Source: Candidatus Gastranaerophilales bacterium (GTDB lineage: Bacteria; Cyanobacteriota; Vampirovibrionia; Gastranaerophilales; Gastranaerophilaceae). From it: DNA of 64,000 bases. The notes under the pieces are model-generated. The model was given only the letters and a program-made list of their open reading frames with translations. It was not told where the DNA came from and ran no database searches. Location of the stretch: the NCBI GenBank assembly GCA_947630045.1, contig CANRGC010000002.1, positions 62,001-126,000 on the forward strand, written 5' to 3'. Positions 7,624 through 16,958 of the stretch are shown piece after piece. The translations under genes and the position numbers were made by a program. Numbering within the stretch: position 1 is the first letter of the stretch; every line of letters starts with the position of its first letter.

Positions 7624-8646
7624 ATGAAAAAAGATATTGATTGGAAAAATCTTGATTTTGGATATATTAAGACAGACTATCGCTTTGTTTCCAACTATAA
7701 AGACGGAAAATGGGATGAAGGCGAACTTATTCAAGATGAAAACATTGTTTTAAATGAGTGTGCGGGCGTTTTGCAATATGCGCAGACCTGTTTTGAGGGT
7801 TTAAAGGCATATGAAACGGTTGATAACAAAATTGTTTGTTTCAGACCCGACTTAAATGCAAAAAGAATGGAAGATTCCTGTAAAAGGCTTGAAATGCCGG
7901 TATATCCTCAAGAAAAATTTATTGAGGCAATAAGAAAAGTTGTTGAAAAAAATGCCGATTTTGTTCCTCCCTATGGTTCGGGGGCAACATTATATATAAG
8001 ACCTTACATGTTTGGTTCAAATTCGGTCATTGGCGTTAAACCCGCACAAGAGTACCAATTTAGAGTTTTTGCAACTCCTGTCGGTCCATATTTTAAAGGC
8101 GGGGCAAAACCCATAGTTATAAGAATTTCAGACTTTGACAGAGCCGCTCCGCACGGAACGGGGCATATTAAAGCCGGCTTGAACTATGCCATGAGCCTTC
8201 ATGCAATTGTTGACGCACATAATCAGGGTTTTGCGGAAAATATGTATCTGGACCCCGCCACAAGAACAAAAGTGGAAGAAACGGGCGGAGCCAACTTTAT
8301 TTTTGTTACTAAAGACAATGAAATTGTAACTCCAAAATCTAACTCTATTCTTCCTTCGATTACACGCCGTTCTTTAGTTTATGTTGCAGAACATTATCTG
8401 GGCTTAAAGGTAGAAGAAAGAGAAGTTTATAAAACCGAACTTAAAGACTTCAAAGAATGCGCCCTTTGCGGCACGGCGGCTGTTTTATCGCCGGTCGGAA
8501 AAATCAATGACCATGGAGATGAAATTTGCTTCCCTTCAGGCATGGATAATATGGGTGAAATTACGAAGAAATTATATGACACCTTGGTCGGCATTCAGCT
8601 CGGAAGAATTGAAGCTCCAAAGGGCTGGATAGAAGTTATAAAATAA
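7624..8646 (+). CDS. ilvE: Branched-chain amino acid aminotransferase
   Basis: A 340-residue class IV PLP enzyme that interconverts branched-chain amino acids and their 2-oxo acids, the last step of Val, Leu and Ile synthesis. The PLP lysine lies in 'HGTGHIKAGLNYAMS'; the later signature 'TKVEETGGANFIFV' and the phosphate-binding 'LCGTAAVLSPVG' are present. The start is ATG 7624 with GGAG 5 nt upstream; a TTG at 7603 would add seven residues but has no ribosome binding site. A strong hairpin follows at 8663. No other branched-chain biosynthetic genes are in the window. Confidence 0.92.
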   Translation: MKKDIDWKNLDFGYIKTDYRFVSNYKDGKWDEGELIQDENIVLNECAGVLQYAQTCFEGLKAYETVDNKIVCFRPDLNAKRMEDSCKRLEMPVYPQEKFIEAIRKVVEKNADFVPPYGSGATLYIRPYMFGSNSVIGVKPAQEYQFRVFATPVGPYFKGGAKPIVIRISDFDRAAPHGTGHIKAGLNYAMSLHAIVDAHNQGFAENMYLDPATRTKVEETGGANFIFVTKDNEIVTPKSNSILPSITRRSLVYVAEHYLGLKVEEREVYKTELKDFKECALCGTAAVLSPVGKINDHGDEICFPSGMDNMGEITKKLYDTLVGIQLGRIEAPKGWIEVIK

Positions 8647-8662
8647 AAACTTTTAAAAAATT

Positions 8663-8690
8663 AAAACCGCCTTAATTTTAGGCGGTTTTT
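8663..8690. terminator. Bidirectional terminator between ilvE and lysS
   Basis: A stem AAAACCGCC/GGCGGTTTT with a 9-base loop, T-rich on the plus side and A-rich upstream, so it can end both ilvE and the convergent lysS. Confidence 0.85.
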
Positions 8691-8694
8691 AAAT

Positions 8695-10179
8695 TTATGC
8701 TCTCGGGCGCATTGTCGGGAACGCTATAACATCTCTTATTGAGGGAGAATCTGTTAAAAGCATGACAAGTCTGTCAATTCCGATTCCCATTCCACCCGCA
8801 GGCGGCATTCCATGTTCAAGAGCACAGATAAAATCTTCATCAATGCTCATTGCTTCTTCGTCGCCCATAGCTTTTGCCTTTGCCTGAGCTTCAAAGCGGT
8901 TTCTTTGGTCAATCGGGTCAGTTAATTCCGAGAATGCGTTTGAAATTTCCCAGCCGTTAATTCTTGTTTCAAATCTTTCAGTTAATTTCGGGTTATCTCT
9001 GTGAACTTTTGCAAGAGGAGAGATATCTCTCGGATAATCAATAATATGGACAGGCTGAATTAATTTTGGCTCAACTTTTTCTTCAAAAATTCTATCCAAA
9101 ACTTTTCCCCAGCTGTCGCCTTCTTCGGTTTCAATTCCGAGTTTTTCGGCTTGTTTTCTTGCTTCATCGGGGGTTAAATATTCATTAAAATCAATGCCCG
9201 TAAACTCTTTAATTGCACCAAGCATGGTTTTTCTGTCCCACGGGGGAGTTAAATCAAGCTCTTTTCCCTGATAAGTTATTTTTGTTGTGCCTAAGACATC
9301 TTTAGCGACGGAAGCCACCATGTTTTCCAATAAACACATCATGTCATTGTAATCGACATAAGCCTGATAGAGCTCAATCATAGTAAATTCGGGATTATGA
9401 CGGATGTCAATTCCTTCATTTCTGAAATTTCTGTTCATTTCAAAGATTTTTTCGCTGACCCCGCCCACAAGAAGTCTTTTCAGGTGTAACTCGGGCGCAA
9501 TTCTTAAATACATATCAACATCAAGGGCGTTATGGTGAGTAACAAACGGTCTTGCCGTTGCCCCGCCCGCCTGAATATGGAGCATGGGAGTTTCAACTTC
9601 CAAAAACCCTTGAGCGCAAAGATATTCTCTGATTTTTTGTATGATTAAACTTCTTTTCTTAAAAGTATCTCTGACTTCTTCATTCATAATCATATCGAGA
9701 TATCTTTTTCTGTATCTTGTTTCAACATCAACAAGCCCGTGAAACTTTTCGGGAAGCGGCTGGAGAGATTTTGTTAAAAGCTTTAAATCAAAAGCTTTTA
9801 TTGAAAGCTCGCCTCTGGGGGTTCTTCTGATTTTGCCGGTAAAACCGACTATATCGCCCACATCCAAAAGTTTTAAAATTGCCATTTTTTCAGGCGAAAG
9901 ATTTTCTTTGTGCGAAAAAATTTGAATTTTTCCCGTATCGTCAACAAGGTCAATAAACATGCCCGTATTTCTCATTGCCATAATACGTCCCGCAACGGAA
10001 TATGTATCTTCGGTTTCAGCCCCCGCTTCAAGGTCTTTATATTTTTCCTGAAGTTGTTTTGCTGAAATATTTTTATCAAACGAATAAGGATACGGGTTAA
10101 TTCCCTTGTCAATTAAATCTGTCAGTTTTTGTATTCTTGCTTCTCTTATTCCTTTAAGAGTATTGTTTGTGGCTTCCAT
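8695..10179 (-). CDS. lysS: Lysyl-tRNA synthetase, class II
   Basis: A 494-residue class II synthetase that charges tRNA-Lys. Residues 60-150 are the OB-fold anticodon domain ('VAGRIMAMRNTGMFIDLVDDTG'). Motif 1 follows 'YRKRYLDMIMNEEVRDTF'; motif 2 is 'FEMNRNFRNEGIDIRHNPEFTMIE'; motif 3 is 'GMGIGIDRLVMLLTD', followed by 'SIRDVIAFPTMRP'. Length is standard. The gene lies 72 bp after the RecB-like nuclease on the same strand, so it may be read through from that operon or have its own promoter in the gap. Confidence 0.97.
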   Translation of the reverse strand: MEATNNTLKGIREARIQKLTDLIDKGINPYPYSFDKNISAKQLQEKYKDLEAGAETEDTYSVAGRIMAMRNTGMFIDLVDDTGKIQIFSHKENLSPEKMAILKLLDVGDIVGFTGKIRRTPRGELSIKAFDLKLLTKSLQPLPEKFHGLVDVETRYRKRYLDMIMNEEVRDTFKKRSLIIQKIREYLCAQGFLEVETPMLHIQAGGATARPFVTHHNALDVDMYLRIAPELHLKRLLVGGVSEKIFEMNRNFRNEGIDIRHNPEFTMIELYQAYVDYNDMMCLLENMVASVAKDVLGTTKITYQGKELDLTPPWDRKTMLGAIKEFTGIDFNEYLTPDEARKQAEKLGIETEEGDSWGKVLDRIFEEKVEPKLIQPVHIIDYPRDISPLAKVHRDNPKLTERFETRINGWEISNAFSELTDPIDQRNRFEAQAKAKAMGDEEAMSIDEDFICALEHGMPPAGGMGIGIDRLVMLLTDSPSIRDVIAFPTMRPRA

Positions 10180-10251
10180 TTTTTTCTCCGATATATTTAT
10201 AAAGCAATTTTACCCTAAATAAAGAGTAATTTGCAAACAAAATAAAAAGAA

Positions 10252-10830
10252 TTATTTTATATATTTCGATACGATTTTTTGAATTATATCAAGATAACCG
10301 CCCTTAAATTCAACTTTTTGGCTAATTAAGCTTTTTAGGGAAATGTATATCATTTCAATATTTTGCGTTTTAAAAAGTTTACATGCCCCTTCAAAATAAA
10401 CAACGGTTTGAATGTCGCTTTCGGGGTTTTTTGGAAGAAGGTTTGTTTTCCAGTCTAAAATGGTATATTTTTCTCCGTTTTTTACAACGCAATCAAACCT
10501 TCCCGTCAAATAAAAAATTTTTTCACCAACATTTTCTTTAATAAAAAAGGGCTGTTCAATAAACTTTTTTTCGGAATTAAGAACAAAATTTATAATTTCC
10601 GATTTTTTTATTTTTTCAAACAGGGCAAATTCATTTTCATCAAGGTCTTTTTCAATTTTTTCAATCGGATACCCTTTAAGAAGATAACAAATCAGCCCGT
10701 GAAGCCTGTTTCCAAGCTCTGATTCTTCGTTTTTTTCTTTGAAATCAAGTGAATTTACAAATTTTTCCAAAAAAAGTTCATAAGAATCATTAAGAATTTT
10801 AAGAGAATTCGCACTGAAGGTATCTGTCAT
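10252..10830 (-). CDS. RecB-type PD-(D/E)XK nuclease
   Basis: A 192-residue stand-alone nuclease domain. The RecB/AddB/Cas4-type motifs are in order: 'GNRLHGLI' (His44), 'IEQPF' (Glu92), 'GRFDCV' (Asp113), 'ILDWKTN' (Asp126-x-Lys128) and 'DIQTVVYF' (Gln141, Tyr145). Three to four clustered Cys for an iron-sulfur cluster, as in AddB, are absent. The ATG overlaps the stop of the upstream double helicase by 4 nt, the usual sign of two subunits made together. The inferred role is the nuclease subunit of an AddAB/RecBCD-like DNA end-resection machine whose nuclease has been split off as its own gene. Confidence 0.75.
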   Translation of the reverse strand: MTDTFSANSLKILNDSYELFLEKFVNSLDFKEKNEESELGNRLHGLICYLLKGYPIEKIEKDLDENEFALFEKIKKSEIINFVLNSEKKFIEQPFFIKENVGEKIFYLTGRFDCVVKNGEKYTILDWKTNLLPKNPESDIQTVVYFEGACKLFKTQNIEMIYISLKSLISQKVEFKGGYLDIIQKIVSKYIK

Positions 10831-13800
10831 AAATTTTCTCCTAAAAGATTAAACAACAATGAAGGCTTAAATTCGCTTTTTTTATTAAAAATTTTATATT
10901 CCTTTGAAGTTGTTATATAAAGTTTTTTCTTTGCACGGGTAATTCCCACGTATAAAAGCCTTAAGTTTTCTTCAATAATTTCTTCTTTTAACTTTGCATC
11001 GGTCTTTTTTGAATTTTGAATTGAAAGAGAAAGTCTGGCGCTTTCTTTGAGCTTAATTTCATCTTTTAAAAGAGAAAAGTTTTTGTTGTGAACATAAGGA
11101 ATAAAGACATAATCAAACTCATCCCCTTTTGATTTATGCACGGTTAAAACCCTTATATGTCCTTGGTTTTCTTCCTTTTCATTATCTTCAAAAAGTTTTA
11201 TGTTTGAATAATTTCTCATATTGATTTCATTCATTCTGTTTAAAGTGTCCTCAAAATTTCCTTCAAGTGTGAAAATTTTTTGAACAAGCGAGGTTATGGG
11301 CGCAATGTTTAATTTCTTTTTTTTGTTATTTGAAAAATAATATTCTCCGATTTTATACGCCGCTTCATACGGGGGCAAAACCGTTAATTCAAGAAAATAT
11401 CTTAAATCCCACCAGATTGCAAATTCTTCGTTGTTATTTAAAATAAAAGGAGATTTTTCTTTAAGCCTGTTAAAGATTTCAACATCTTTCATATAAAACC
11501 CGAGTTTCATCATATTTTGAGCAAAGTCAAAGATAACTTTATTATTCATAGGGCATGAAAGAAAATTGAATACATTTAAAATTGCAATAAAAATCTGATT
11601 GTCAGCCAACAACCCCGTTTGAGTGGTTACTTTATATGAAAGTGTGCCCCTTAAATATTCGGCAAGATTTTCGGCCTCTCTGTTTGTTCTGGTTAAAATT
11701 CCGACATTTGGCGTTTTATTTAAAGCAAAAATTTCTTTTATTTTATCTTTTATGAAGTTTTTTTCTTCTTCTTCCCTGTCAAAAATTTTTAAATTGCACC
11801 CCAGAGGGTCAACTATATTTTTGCCGGAAATGGGCTTTGTTTCAATTTCAAGAAAAGAGTCGGGCGAAATTTCAAGCCCTTTTTTAATAAGTATATTTGC
11901 CGCATTTATCACCCCTGTTGAATTTCTTGCGCTATAGTTCATTTTTGTGTTTTCGTTGTTTTGTATAAACTTTTTAAAGCCTGAAGTGTCGGAATTTGTA
12001 AATGTTCCGGTAATTGCCTGATTAACATCTCCGCAGCGTATGATATTTCCGTGTTTTCTTGAAATGATATTTATTAATTCCTGTTGAATTGAGCTTGAAT
12101 CTTGCGCCTCGTCTTCAATTACAAAATGCGCCAAATTTTGATAGTATTCTCTTACTTTTAAATTTCCTTTTAAAAGGTCAAGCGCTAAAATTAAAAGGTC
12201 GTCATAATCAATCATATTAAGGCTTTTTATGCTTCTTTGATATTCAAGAAAAACCCTTTTGAAAGAAGGGGGCAAGTTGTTTTCATTTTTATAAGAAGAA
12301 TTTTTAAATGCGCTTATCGCCCTTTCAAAAGAGGCTGATTTATTCGCCTCTAAGCCTTCGTTGCAGATAATTTCGCTTATGAGTTTTATTTTCTTTATAT
12401 CATCTATAATTTCAAAATCTACATCAATATTAAGAAGCGCATGATTGTTGTTTTCTTTTAAAATTCGCATTGCAAGCCCGTGAATTGTTGAAATGTTCGG
12501 AAGTTCGGCGTCAGGATAACAAGATTTAATTCTTTCTTTAAATGTTCTTGCGGCAGAATCCATATAAGTCAAAACGAAAATATTCTGGGCTTTTACGCCT
12601 TCTTTTAAAAGTTTCATTATAAGAGCAAGCATAATTGTTGTTTTGCCTGCGCCTGCAACCGCCATGACGGCATATCTTCCGTTTTTATATTCTAAAACGG
12701 GCTTTTGGTCTTCTCTCGGAACGATTTTAAATCCTTCATTTATTTCTTCATTTTGTGTGCAAAAAAAGTGTTTAATTCCTTTAAAATTTTCAACCCCCAA
12801 AAAGTTATAAGTTGAAGAATATCCTTCAATTTCACCTTCCGCAAGCAAATAGAGTTTTCTTACGGTTCTTGCAATTTTGTCGCATGAACAAAAAATGTTA
12901 TCTTCAAGGGCGAAGGTTTTTTTAATCCATTTTTTTTGAAAAACCCATGAATTATATAAAGGTCCGATATCTTGTTTTGTCCAGTTTGAATTTGTTGTGT
13001 CCAAAAGGAACATAAATTTATTTTTCAATTTAAAATCAATCGCCTTTTGGGGTGTTGAAACTTTTATTGAAACATCGTCAAGCCTGTTATTTTCAATCGG
13101 GTTTTCGGCAATAATCGTGTTTTCAAGCTGAAATAAAAGGTCTTTGTTTATGACACCGTTTTTAAAAATTTCCTCATAATCTCTTATTTGTTTTAAAAGA
13201 AGGTTAATTTTTTGTATGACCTTTTTATTTTCCGCTTTTTTTTCAACAAAGTTTTTTGAAATTAAAAATAAAAGCTCGCTTAATTTTTTTGATTTCCCCC
13301 CGTTTTTTATTTCCAGAAACTTTCTTACACCCTCAATTTCAGAGTGTTTTTCCAAAATTTCAAAAATATTATTGTCTAAAAAACCGGCTTCAAAATCTTG
13401 CGAAATTTGAACGGTATCATTTAAAGAACACTTTAAAATTTCTCCCAAGAACCCTTTTAATCTGTAAGGAGAAATTTTATAATTTTCATTTTCAATTAAA
13501 AGCTTCAAGCCTGTTATAAGGTGGAAAACCGTTTTTTCTTCCTCAATTTTTTCGCTTCCCGTTATGAAAGATACGGGCGCATTAATTTTTTCCAAATAAA
13601 GTTTTAAAAAACTGTCGTCATCAGGAATGACAATCAAGATATCTTTGGGTTTTAATCCGGAATTTAAGAGCGAATTTACCCTCTTAACAACATTTTCCGC
13701 CATTTCATCCGCTCTTATAAAATCTTTTTGTGATAATTTTTTAATTAACACAGGCTCATTATTTTTAATTTTTTCAAATATTAAATCAGCCTCACTATCT

Positions 13801-14582
13801 TCGTTTAATTTACGGGGGCTTTCGTTTAAGAAAAGTTCAAAGTTGTTTTCTTCGGCACAAAGATAGCCCTTTCTTGTTGTTCCCAAAGGGTCATAAGCTA
13901 TAAAAAATTCTTTAATATCATTTTTTATATATTTTAAAAACTCAAACAAAGAAGGGGTAATTTCATCGGCGTCATCAACAAAAACATATTTATAAGAATT
14001 TTTGATATTTTTATAGATGTATGAAAAAAGCTGAACCTGTCTTAAATAGTCAAACGCTCTTAATTCAAGAGTTTTGTCCTTATATAAATTTATTGCGTTT
14101 GAAACTTCATATGTAAAAGATTCGGCTAAAATTTTGGTCTTTTCTTTAATTTCGCTTTCCGAAAGTCCGTTTAAAGTTATTAAAGAAAGCCTTCTTAAAA
14201 GCTGATGAAGAAGGTTTGTCTTTGAATTATACCCTTTGAATTTTATTTTATCTATTGAATTTTTAAAAATTTGTCTTGAAGCTTCAAGCCCGCACAAATG
14301 GGGAAAAACAACCGATTTTCCTTTTAAAATTTTATTTTCAATTATCGGATAATATTCTGAGATATAATTATAACAAAGCCCGAAGAATGAATAACAGTGA
14401 AACTTTGTCACAGCTTCAATTTTAAGAAGTTTTTTTGTTTTCTCAATGAATTCTTCTTTTAATTTAGAATTTTGAACAATAACCAAAATTTCATCCGCAC
14501 TAATTCCTTCATTTAAAAGTTTGGCATAATTTTGAATTAAAATTTCGGTTTTGTCTGATTTTAAATTCCCATAATAAAGCAT
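10827..14582 (-). CDS. Double UvrD-like helicase: degenerate N-terminal and active C-terminal half
   Basis: A 1251-residue protein with two superfamily 1 helicase halves. The C-terminal half is complete: Walker A 'AVAGAGKTT' (641-649), motif Ia 'NIFVLTYMDSAARTFKERI', 'VIEDEAQDSS' (821-829), motif III 'GDVNQAIT', 'VLTVHKSKGDEFDYVF' and motif VI 'LLYVGITRAKKKLYI'. The N-terminal half has a similar layout with ruined catalysis: 'GNLKSDKTE' (5-13) in place of Walker A, 'YVFVDDADE' (199-207), 'IAYDPLGTTRKG' (about 228-239, motif III position) and a motif VI-like 'ARTVRKLYLLAEGE' near 571-584. This is the arrangement expected if the dead helicase of AddB were joined to the live one of AddA. It abuts priA and overlaps the nuclease gene by 4 nt. 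Confidence 0.8.
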   Translation of the reverse strand: MLYYGNLKSDKTEILIQNYAKLLNEGISADEILVIVQNSKLKEEFIEKTKKLLKIEAVTKFHCYSFFGLCYNYISEYYPIIENKILKGKSVVFPHLCGLEASRQIFKNSIDKIKFKGYNSKTNLLHQLLRRLSLITLNGLSESEIKEKTKILAESFTYEVSNAINLYKDKTLELRAFDYLRQVQLFSYIYKNIKNSYKYVFVDDADEITPSLFEFLKYIKNDIKEFFIAYDPLGTTRKGYLCAEENNFELFLNESPRKLNEDSEADLIFEKIKNNEPVLIKKLSQKDFIRADEMAENVVKRVNSLLNSGLKPKDILIVIPDDDSFLKLYLEKINAPVSFITGSEKIEEEKTVFHLITGLKLLIENENYKISPYRLKGFLGEILKCSLNDTVQISQDFEAGFLDNNIFEILEKHSEIEGVRKFLEIKNGGKSKKLSELLFLISKNFVEKKAENKKVIQKINLLLKQIRDYEEIFKNGVINKDLLFQLENTIIAENPIENNRLDDVSIKVSTPQKAIDFKLKNKFMFLLDTTNSNWTKQDIGPLYNSWVFQKKWIKKTFALEDNIFCSCDKIARTVRKLYLLAEGEIEGYSSTYNFLGVENFKGIKHFFCTQNEEINEGFKIVPREDQKPVLEYKNGRYAVMAVAGAGKTTIMLALIMKLLKEGVKAQNIFVLTYMDSAARTFKERIKSCYPDAELPNISTIHGLAMRILKENNNHALLNIDVDFEIIDDIKKIKLISEIICNEGLEANKSASFERAISAFKNSSYKNENNLPPSFKRVFLEYQRSIKSLNMIDYDDLLILALDLLKGNLKVREYYQNLAHFVIEDEAQDSSSIQQELINIISRKHGNIIRCGDVNQAITGTFTNSDTSGFKKFIQNNENTKMNYSARNSTGVINAANILIKKGLEISPDSFLEIETKPISGKNIVDPLGCNLKIFDREEEEKNFIKDKIKEIFALNKTPNVGILTRTNREAENLAEYLRGTLSYKVTTQTGLLADNQIFIAILNVFNFLSCPMNNKVIFDFAQNMMKLGFYMKDVEIFNRLKEKSPFILNNNEEFAIWWDLRYFLELTVLPPYEAAYKIGEYYFSNNKKKKLNIAPITSLVQKIFTLEGNFEDTLNRMNEINMRNYSNIKLFEDNEKEENQGHIRVLTVHKSKGDEFDYVFIPYVHNKNFSLLKDEIKLKESARLSLSIQNSKKTDAKLKEEIIEENLRLLYVGITRAKKKLYITTSKEYKIFNKKSEFKPSLLFNLLGENL

Positions 14583-16607
14583 TTATAAAACATCCACAGG
14601 GTCAACATCCACAATCATTTTAATATCGTTTGGCAAAATAACTTTTTTTAAAAAGCTCAAGACTGTAAGATGTCCCTTTTCGGTGAGTTTATTTTTAATT
14701 ATTATATTAAACCTGTAATTATCTTTCAACTTTTCTATGACGCATGGAACAGGTCCCAGAACAATAAGCCTTTCTGTTAAAGAAAGTTTTGATATCCAGT
14801 CTTTCAGCCTCATGCCTATTTCCATTGAGGCTCTTTGCGCACGGAAAATGTTTTTTGATTGAAGAATAACTCTTATAATTGATGAAAAAGGCGGATAATC
14901 AAAGGCTTCTCTCATTTCAATTTCGTTTTTATAAAAAGTTTTATAATCTTGTTCTTTTGCGTTTAATAAAAATTCATTTTCGGCATTAAACGTTTGAAAA
15001 ATAACCTCTCCGCCACTTTCGCCCCTTCCCGAACGTCCCGCAACCTGTGTCAAAATTGAAAATCCTCTTTCGGTGCTTCTAAAATCGGGAAGGTTAAAAC
15101 TTAAATCGGCGTTTATAACCCCGACAAGCGTAACGTTAGGGTTATCAAGCCCTTTTGCTATCATCTGCGTTCCCACCAAAATGTCAATCTTGCCGTCCGA
15201 AAAGTCTTCCAAAATTTCAACATGTTCATTTTTTTTGGAAAAACTGTCAGAATCAAGCCTTTTTATAACTGCGTCTTTGAAAATTTTGCCTGCGACTTCT
15301 TCAATTCTTTGAGTTCCCGCACCAAAATTTTGAAGGGAATTTGTGTGGCATTTCGGACATTCTTGAAGGTTTTTTATTTCATAATTACAGTAATGACACT
15401 TATGAGAGCCTGATTGACTGTGATAAATCAGAGGAATTGCGCATTTCGGACATTCAATAACGCTTCCGCAGTTTAAACACTGGGTATATGTTGAATAGCC
15501 CCTTCTGTTAATAAGAAGAATTACCTGTTCACCCTTTTTTAATCTGTCGTTAATTTTATCAATTAAAAATTTGGAAAACAGTCCGTTATTTTTAAATTCA
15601 CGCTCCATTCTCATATCAACAACGCTGACTTTTGGTAAAGATTGCAGATTATACCTTTGTTTCAATTCAAAAAGAGAGTTTGAATTTATTGCACGATAAT
15701 AACTTGAAATATCCGGTGTGGCAGACCCCATAATTATTTTTGCGCCATAAAGCTCGCCTAATTTTTTTGCAACTTCAATCGCACTGTATCTTGGCTCTTT
15801 AGCATCCTGTTTATAGCTGTCATCGTGTTCTTCGTCAATAATAATAAGCCCCGGATTTTTAATCGGTGCAAAAACGGCAGAACGGGCGCCAAATAAAATT
15901 TTAATTTCATTTTCTCTCAATTTTTGCCACACTTTATATTTTTCAGCTTCTGTTATTGAAGAATGCCAGATAGCACAGGCGCTTTTTCCAAATCTTTTTA
16001 TGGTTCTTATTGTAAGCTGAGAAACAAGCGCAATTTCGGGCGCTAAAAATAAAACATTTTTGCCTTCTTTAATTGTATCTTCAATCAATTTGAAATAAAT
16101 TTCCGTTTTTCCGGAGCCTGTTATTCCGTGTAAAAGAGAAACAGGGGCGTTTACATGTTTTATTTCATTATAAATTTTTTCCTGTTCTTCACTCAGGGTG
16201 TGTTTTGCGCAATCTTCCCTGTCGTTTTTAAAAACAAGCTGTTCCTTTTTGGGTTTTCTGTAGTTTTTAACATTTTTTTCAAAAAATTTGGAAGGAAGGG
16301 CGGTTTTTAATACGGTTGGAAGGTCTGAGAAATAATAGTTTGAAACCCATTCAAGAAGTTTTAGATATTCAAGAGAAAACATTTCTTTTGAATCTAAAAT
16401 CTCATCTATATATTTTGCTTTTATGCCTTGTTCAAGATAATCGGAAAAGCCTACAACATAGGCTTTTATTTTTCTTGATTTTCCAAAAGGCACAAGAACG
16501 GGAATTCCTATATGAATTTTATCTTTCATATCATCGGGAATTAAATAGCTGAAAGTTTTTGTGCCAAGTGTTTTTATATCAACAAGACAAAGGGCATATT
16601 TGCTCAT
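14583..16607 (-). CDS. priA: Primosomal helicase PriA
   Basis: A 674-residue SF2 helicase that recognises stalled or recombined forks and reloads the replisome. The N-terminal DNA-binding domain starts 'MSKYALCLVDIKTLGTKTFSY'. Walker A is 'GITGSGKTEIYFKL', Walker B 'IIDEEHDDSYKQ', and helicase motif III 'MGSATPD'. The zinc-binding region has eight Cys in four pairs ('CLNCGSVIECPKC', 'CHYCNYEIKNLQECPKC'). The family motifs 'GTQMIAKGLDNPNVTLV' and 'AGRSGRGESGGEVIFQT' follow. ATG overlaps the stop of the small exported protein by 4 nt, and the TAA directly abuts the ATG of the helicase gene. Confidence 0.96.
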   Translation of the reverse strand: MSKYALCLVDIKTLGTKTFSYLIPDDMKDKIHIGIPVLVPFGKSRKIKAYVVGFSDYLEQGIKAKYIDEILDSKEMFSLEYLKLLEWVSNYYFSDLPTVLKTALPSKFFEKNVKNYRKPKKEQLVFKNDREDCAKHTLSEEQEKIYNEIKHVNAPVSLLHGITGSGKTEIYFKLIEDTIKEGKNVLFLAPEIALVSQLTIRTIKRFGKSACAIWHSSITEAEKYKVWQKLRENEIKILFGARSAVFAPIKNPGLIIIDEEHDDSYKQDAKEPRYSAIEVAKKLGELYGAKIIMGSATPDISSYYRAINSNSLFELKQRYNLQSLPKVSVVDMRMEREFKNNGLFSKFLIDKINDRLKKGEQVILLINRRGYSTYTQCLNCGSVIECPKCAIPLIYHSQSGSHKCHYCNYEIKNLQECPKCHTNSLQNFGAGTQRIEEVAGKIFKDAVIKRLDSDSFSKKNEHVEILEDFSDGKIDILVGTQMIAKGLDNPNVTLVGVINADLSFNLPDFRSTERGFSILTQVAGRSGRGESGGEVIFQTFNAENEFLLNAKEQDYKTFYKNEIEMREAFDYPPFSSIIRVILQSKNIFRAQRASMEIGMRLKDWISKLSLTERLIVLGPVPCVIEKLKDNYRFNIIIKNKLTEKGHLTVLSFLKKVILPNDIKMIVDVDPVDVL

Positions 16608-16957
16608 TCATCAGCCTTTTTGGGAGTGTCAGACATGTTTTGTTCCAAATTTGAATAAAATGATGACTGAACTTCCTCTAAGGGTGATTTTACGCTTACT
16701 CTCATTAATTTAACATTTGAAGTGTTATTTCCGTTGTCGGAAATCATAACAAGATAAAAATCGTTTTGCGGGTTTTTAAAGAAAATATACCCTGTTGAAG
16801 CTTGCATTTGTGCAACTTCACAATTCATTTTGTTGATTGCGTCAAGAGTTTTAACAAAAACAACGTCTGCCGTGCCGTTAAAATCTTTTGAGTCTGCCGC
16901 TTTTGCGCAAACGGGAAGCGCTAATGCCAAAAGAAGTGTTAAAATAATTTTTTTCAT
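16604..16957 (-). CDS. Small exported protein of unknown function
   Basis: About 117 residues, with the start placed at ATG 16957 because it opens a clean Sec signal peptide ('MKKIILTLLLALALPVCAKA', cleavage likely after AKA) and has GGAGAG upstream. The mature part of about 95 residues is mixed alpha/beta, with 'MQASTGYIFFKNPQNDFYLVMI' as its most distinctive stretch. I do not recognise the family. It sits between polA (1-nt gap) and priA (4-nt overlap), an odd place for a periplasmic or envelope protein. Confidence 0.75.
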   Translation of the reverse strand: MKKIILTLLLALALPVCAKAADSKDFNGTADVVFVKTLDAINKMNCEVAQMQASTGYIFFKNPQNDFYLVMISDNGNNTSNVKLMRVSVKSPLEEVQSSFYSNLEQNMSDTPKKADE

Positions 16958-16958
16958 T

